Shown one piece after another: positions 63,480 through 64,000 of a DNA stretch of 64,000 nt. Both the position numbers and the translations under genes were made by a program. Where the stretch lies: assembly GCF_040500475.1 (NCBI RefSeq), contig NZ_CP159358.1, positions 1,178,001 through 1,242,000 on the forward strand. The letters are read 5' to 3'. The stretch is from Bacillus sp. Bos-x628. Its GTDB lineage: Bacteria; Bacillota; Bacilli; Bacillales; Bacillaceae. Under the pieces are notes generated by a model that saw nothing but the letters and a program-made list of their open reading frames with translations, was not told the origin of the DNA and ran no database searches. Within the stretch, counting starts at the first letter, position 1. Each line of letters starts with the position of its first letter.

Positions 63480-64000
63480 TTAACCTTTGATTTCCTCAAA
63501 TGTGTTCGCCTTCTTATGTGTACCAAATGTCTGGAAGACATGCTTTTGATAAAGTGGATATACTGTTTTATGAGCAAGTTCATTTATAATGACGCTGTTT
63601 CGGTAGGCTCCGAGTCCTAAATCTGGTGCTCCGACCCCATGTGTATGAAGCTCTGCATTTTGCACGAAGATGTCATTTTCGCCCATCATTTTTGTTTTCA
63701 AACGATACTCACGTTCTATTTGGAATCGTCCCTGATCATCCCATTCAATATGATGGGCAATCGGATCAATAAATGACGGCAATACCGATTGATAACCAGT
63801 TGCTAAAATGACGATATCAGTTTCATGTGTAAATGATTCTTCTTTTACCCATTGTGAACAGGAAAGCTTTAAACCGCCCGCTGTTTCCTCAATCAAGTTG
63901 ACCTCCGTCATCGCTTGAAGCACTGTGTTCAATTGTTCCCCGCAGGCAGATCGTTCATAGAGTAAGTGATAAATATCACGGATCATCGCAGAGCTGATGC
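63480..64000 (-). CDS. Lysine/ornithine/diamine N-monooxygenase (IucD type), partial
   Basis: C-terminal 173 codons of an FAD/NADPH N-hydroxylase; the 5' part lies beyond the window. SSAMIRDIYHLLYERSACGE and TDIVILATGYQSVLPSFIDP (the family ATGY motif) identify it, with HTHGVGAPDLGLGAYRNSVI near the end. It supplies the hydroxamate precursor to the IucA/IucC enzyme whose start is 14 bases downstream. Whether it acts on lysine, ornithine or 1,3-diaminopropane cannot be told. Confidence 0.88.
   Translation of the reverse strand, partial: ISSAMIRDIYHLLYERSACGEQLNTVLQAMTEVNLIEETAGGLKLSCSQWVKEESFTHETDIVILATGYQSVLPSFIDPIAHHIEWDDQGRFQIEREYRLKTKMMGENDIFVQNAELHTHGVGAPDLGLGAYRNSVIINELAHKTVYPLYQKHVFQTFGTHKKANTFEEIKG

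Overview
The window comes from a low-to-mid GC Gram-positive bacterium of the Bacillus subtilis clade, most likely the Bacillus pumilus group (pumilus, safensis, altitudinis). This is inferred from gene order and protein recall, because no database search was possible. Almost the whole window matches a B. subtilis 168 chromosome segment read in reverse, from the yjbO/yjbQ side through opp, app, fab, med-comZ and arg to the yit genes. Differences from B. subtilis mark the accessory parts.

Layout. 1-3.3 kb: decayed C-terminus of a cation antiporter with an RCK/TrkA-C domain, then yjbO, nadF, sasB (ppGpp synthetase) and yjbL. 3.5-6.9 kb: yjbK, cwlQ, truncated haemoglobin yjbI overlapping spxH, and a 57-residue YizD-like membrane peptide. 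7-14.8 kb: pepF, coiA, an extra cardiolipin synthase, mecA, yjbE, spx and yjbC. 15-31 kb: two complete oligopeptide permeases, oppABCDF and appDFABC, around T-box-controlled trpS, yjbA and a small accessory insert. 31-38.5 kb: yjaZ, the FapR-controlled fabHA-fabF operon, yjzB, comZ, med, yjaV, yjaU, yjzD, an MFS exporter and yjzC. 39-42.7 kb: xylan-degrading pair xynD-xynC, with a decayed GHH-nuclease toxin domain. 43-52.3 kb: the arginine operon argCJBD-carAB-argF. 52.4-59.3 kb: yitW, yitV, yitU, two small ORFs, a BsuPI-domain lipoprotein, yitT, yitS, a tiny lipoprotein, yitL and yitK. 59.4-61.6 kb: SAM riboswitch and yitJ with a metH-like remnant. 61.6-64 kb: the end of an NRPS-independent siderophore cluster (IucA/IucC synthetase and IucD-type monooxygenase), running off the right edge.

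How the genes work together. Several encode proteolysis and stress control: Spx, its ClpXP adaptor SpxH and the ClpC adaptor MecA. Med, ComZ, CoiA, MecA and Opp/App all bear on competence. Good regulatory sites are visible: a near-perfect FapR operator, a PerR-like box at the spx promoter, an ECF-sigma-type promoter before yjbC, ARG boxes before argC and perhaps carA, a tryptophan T-box and an S-box.

I did not find a clear novel multi-gene system. The most interesting leads are the two toxin-like remnants (24.2 kb, next to an intact DUF1878 gene, and 42.5 kb), the dual start of pepF, a duplicated palindromic terminator, and several small ORFs outside ordinary annotation.
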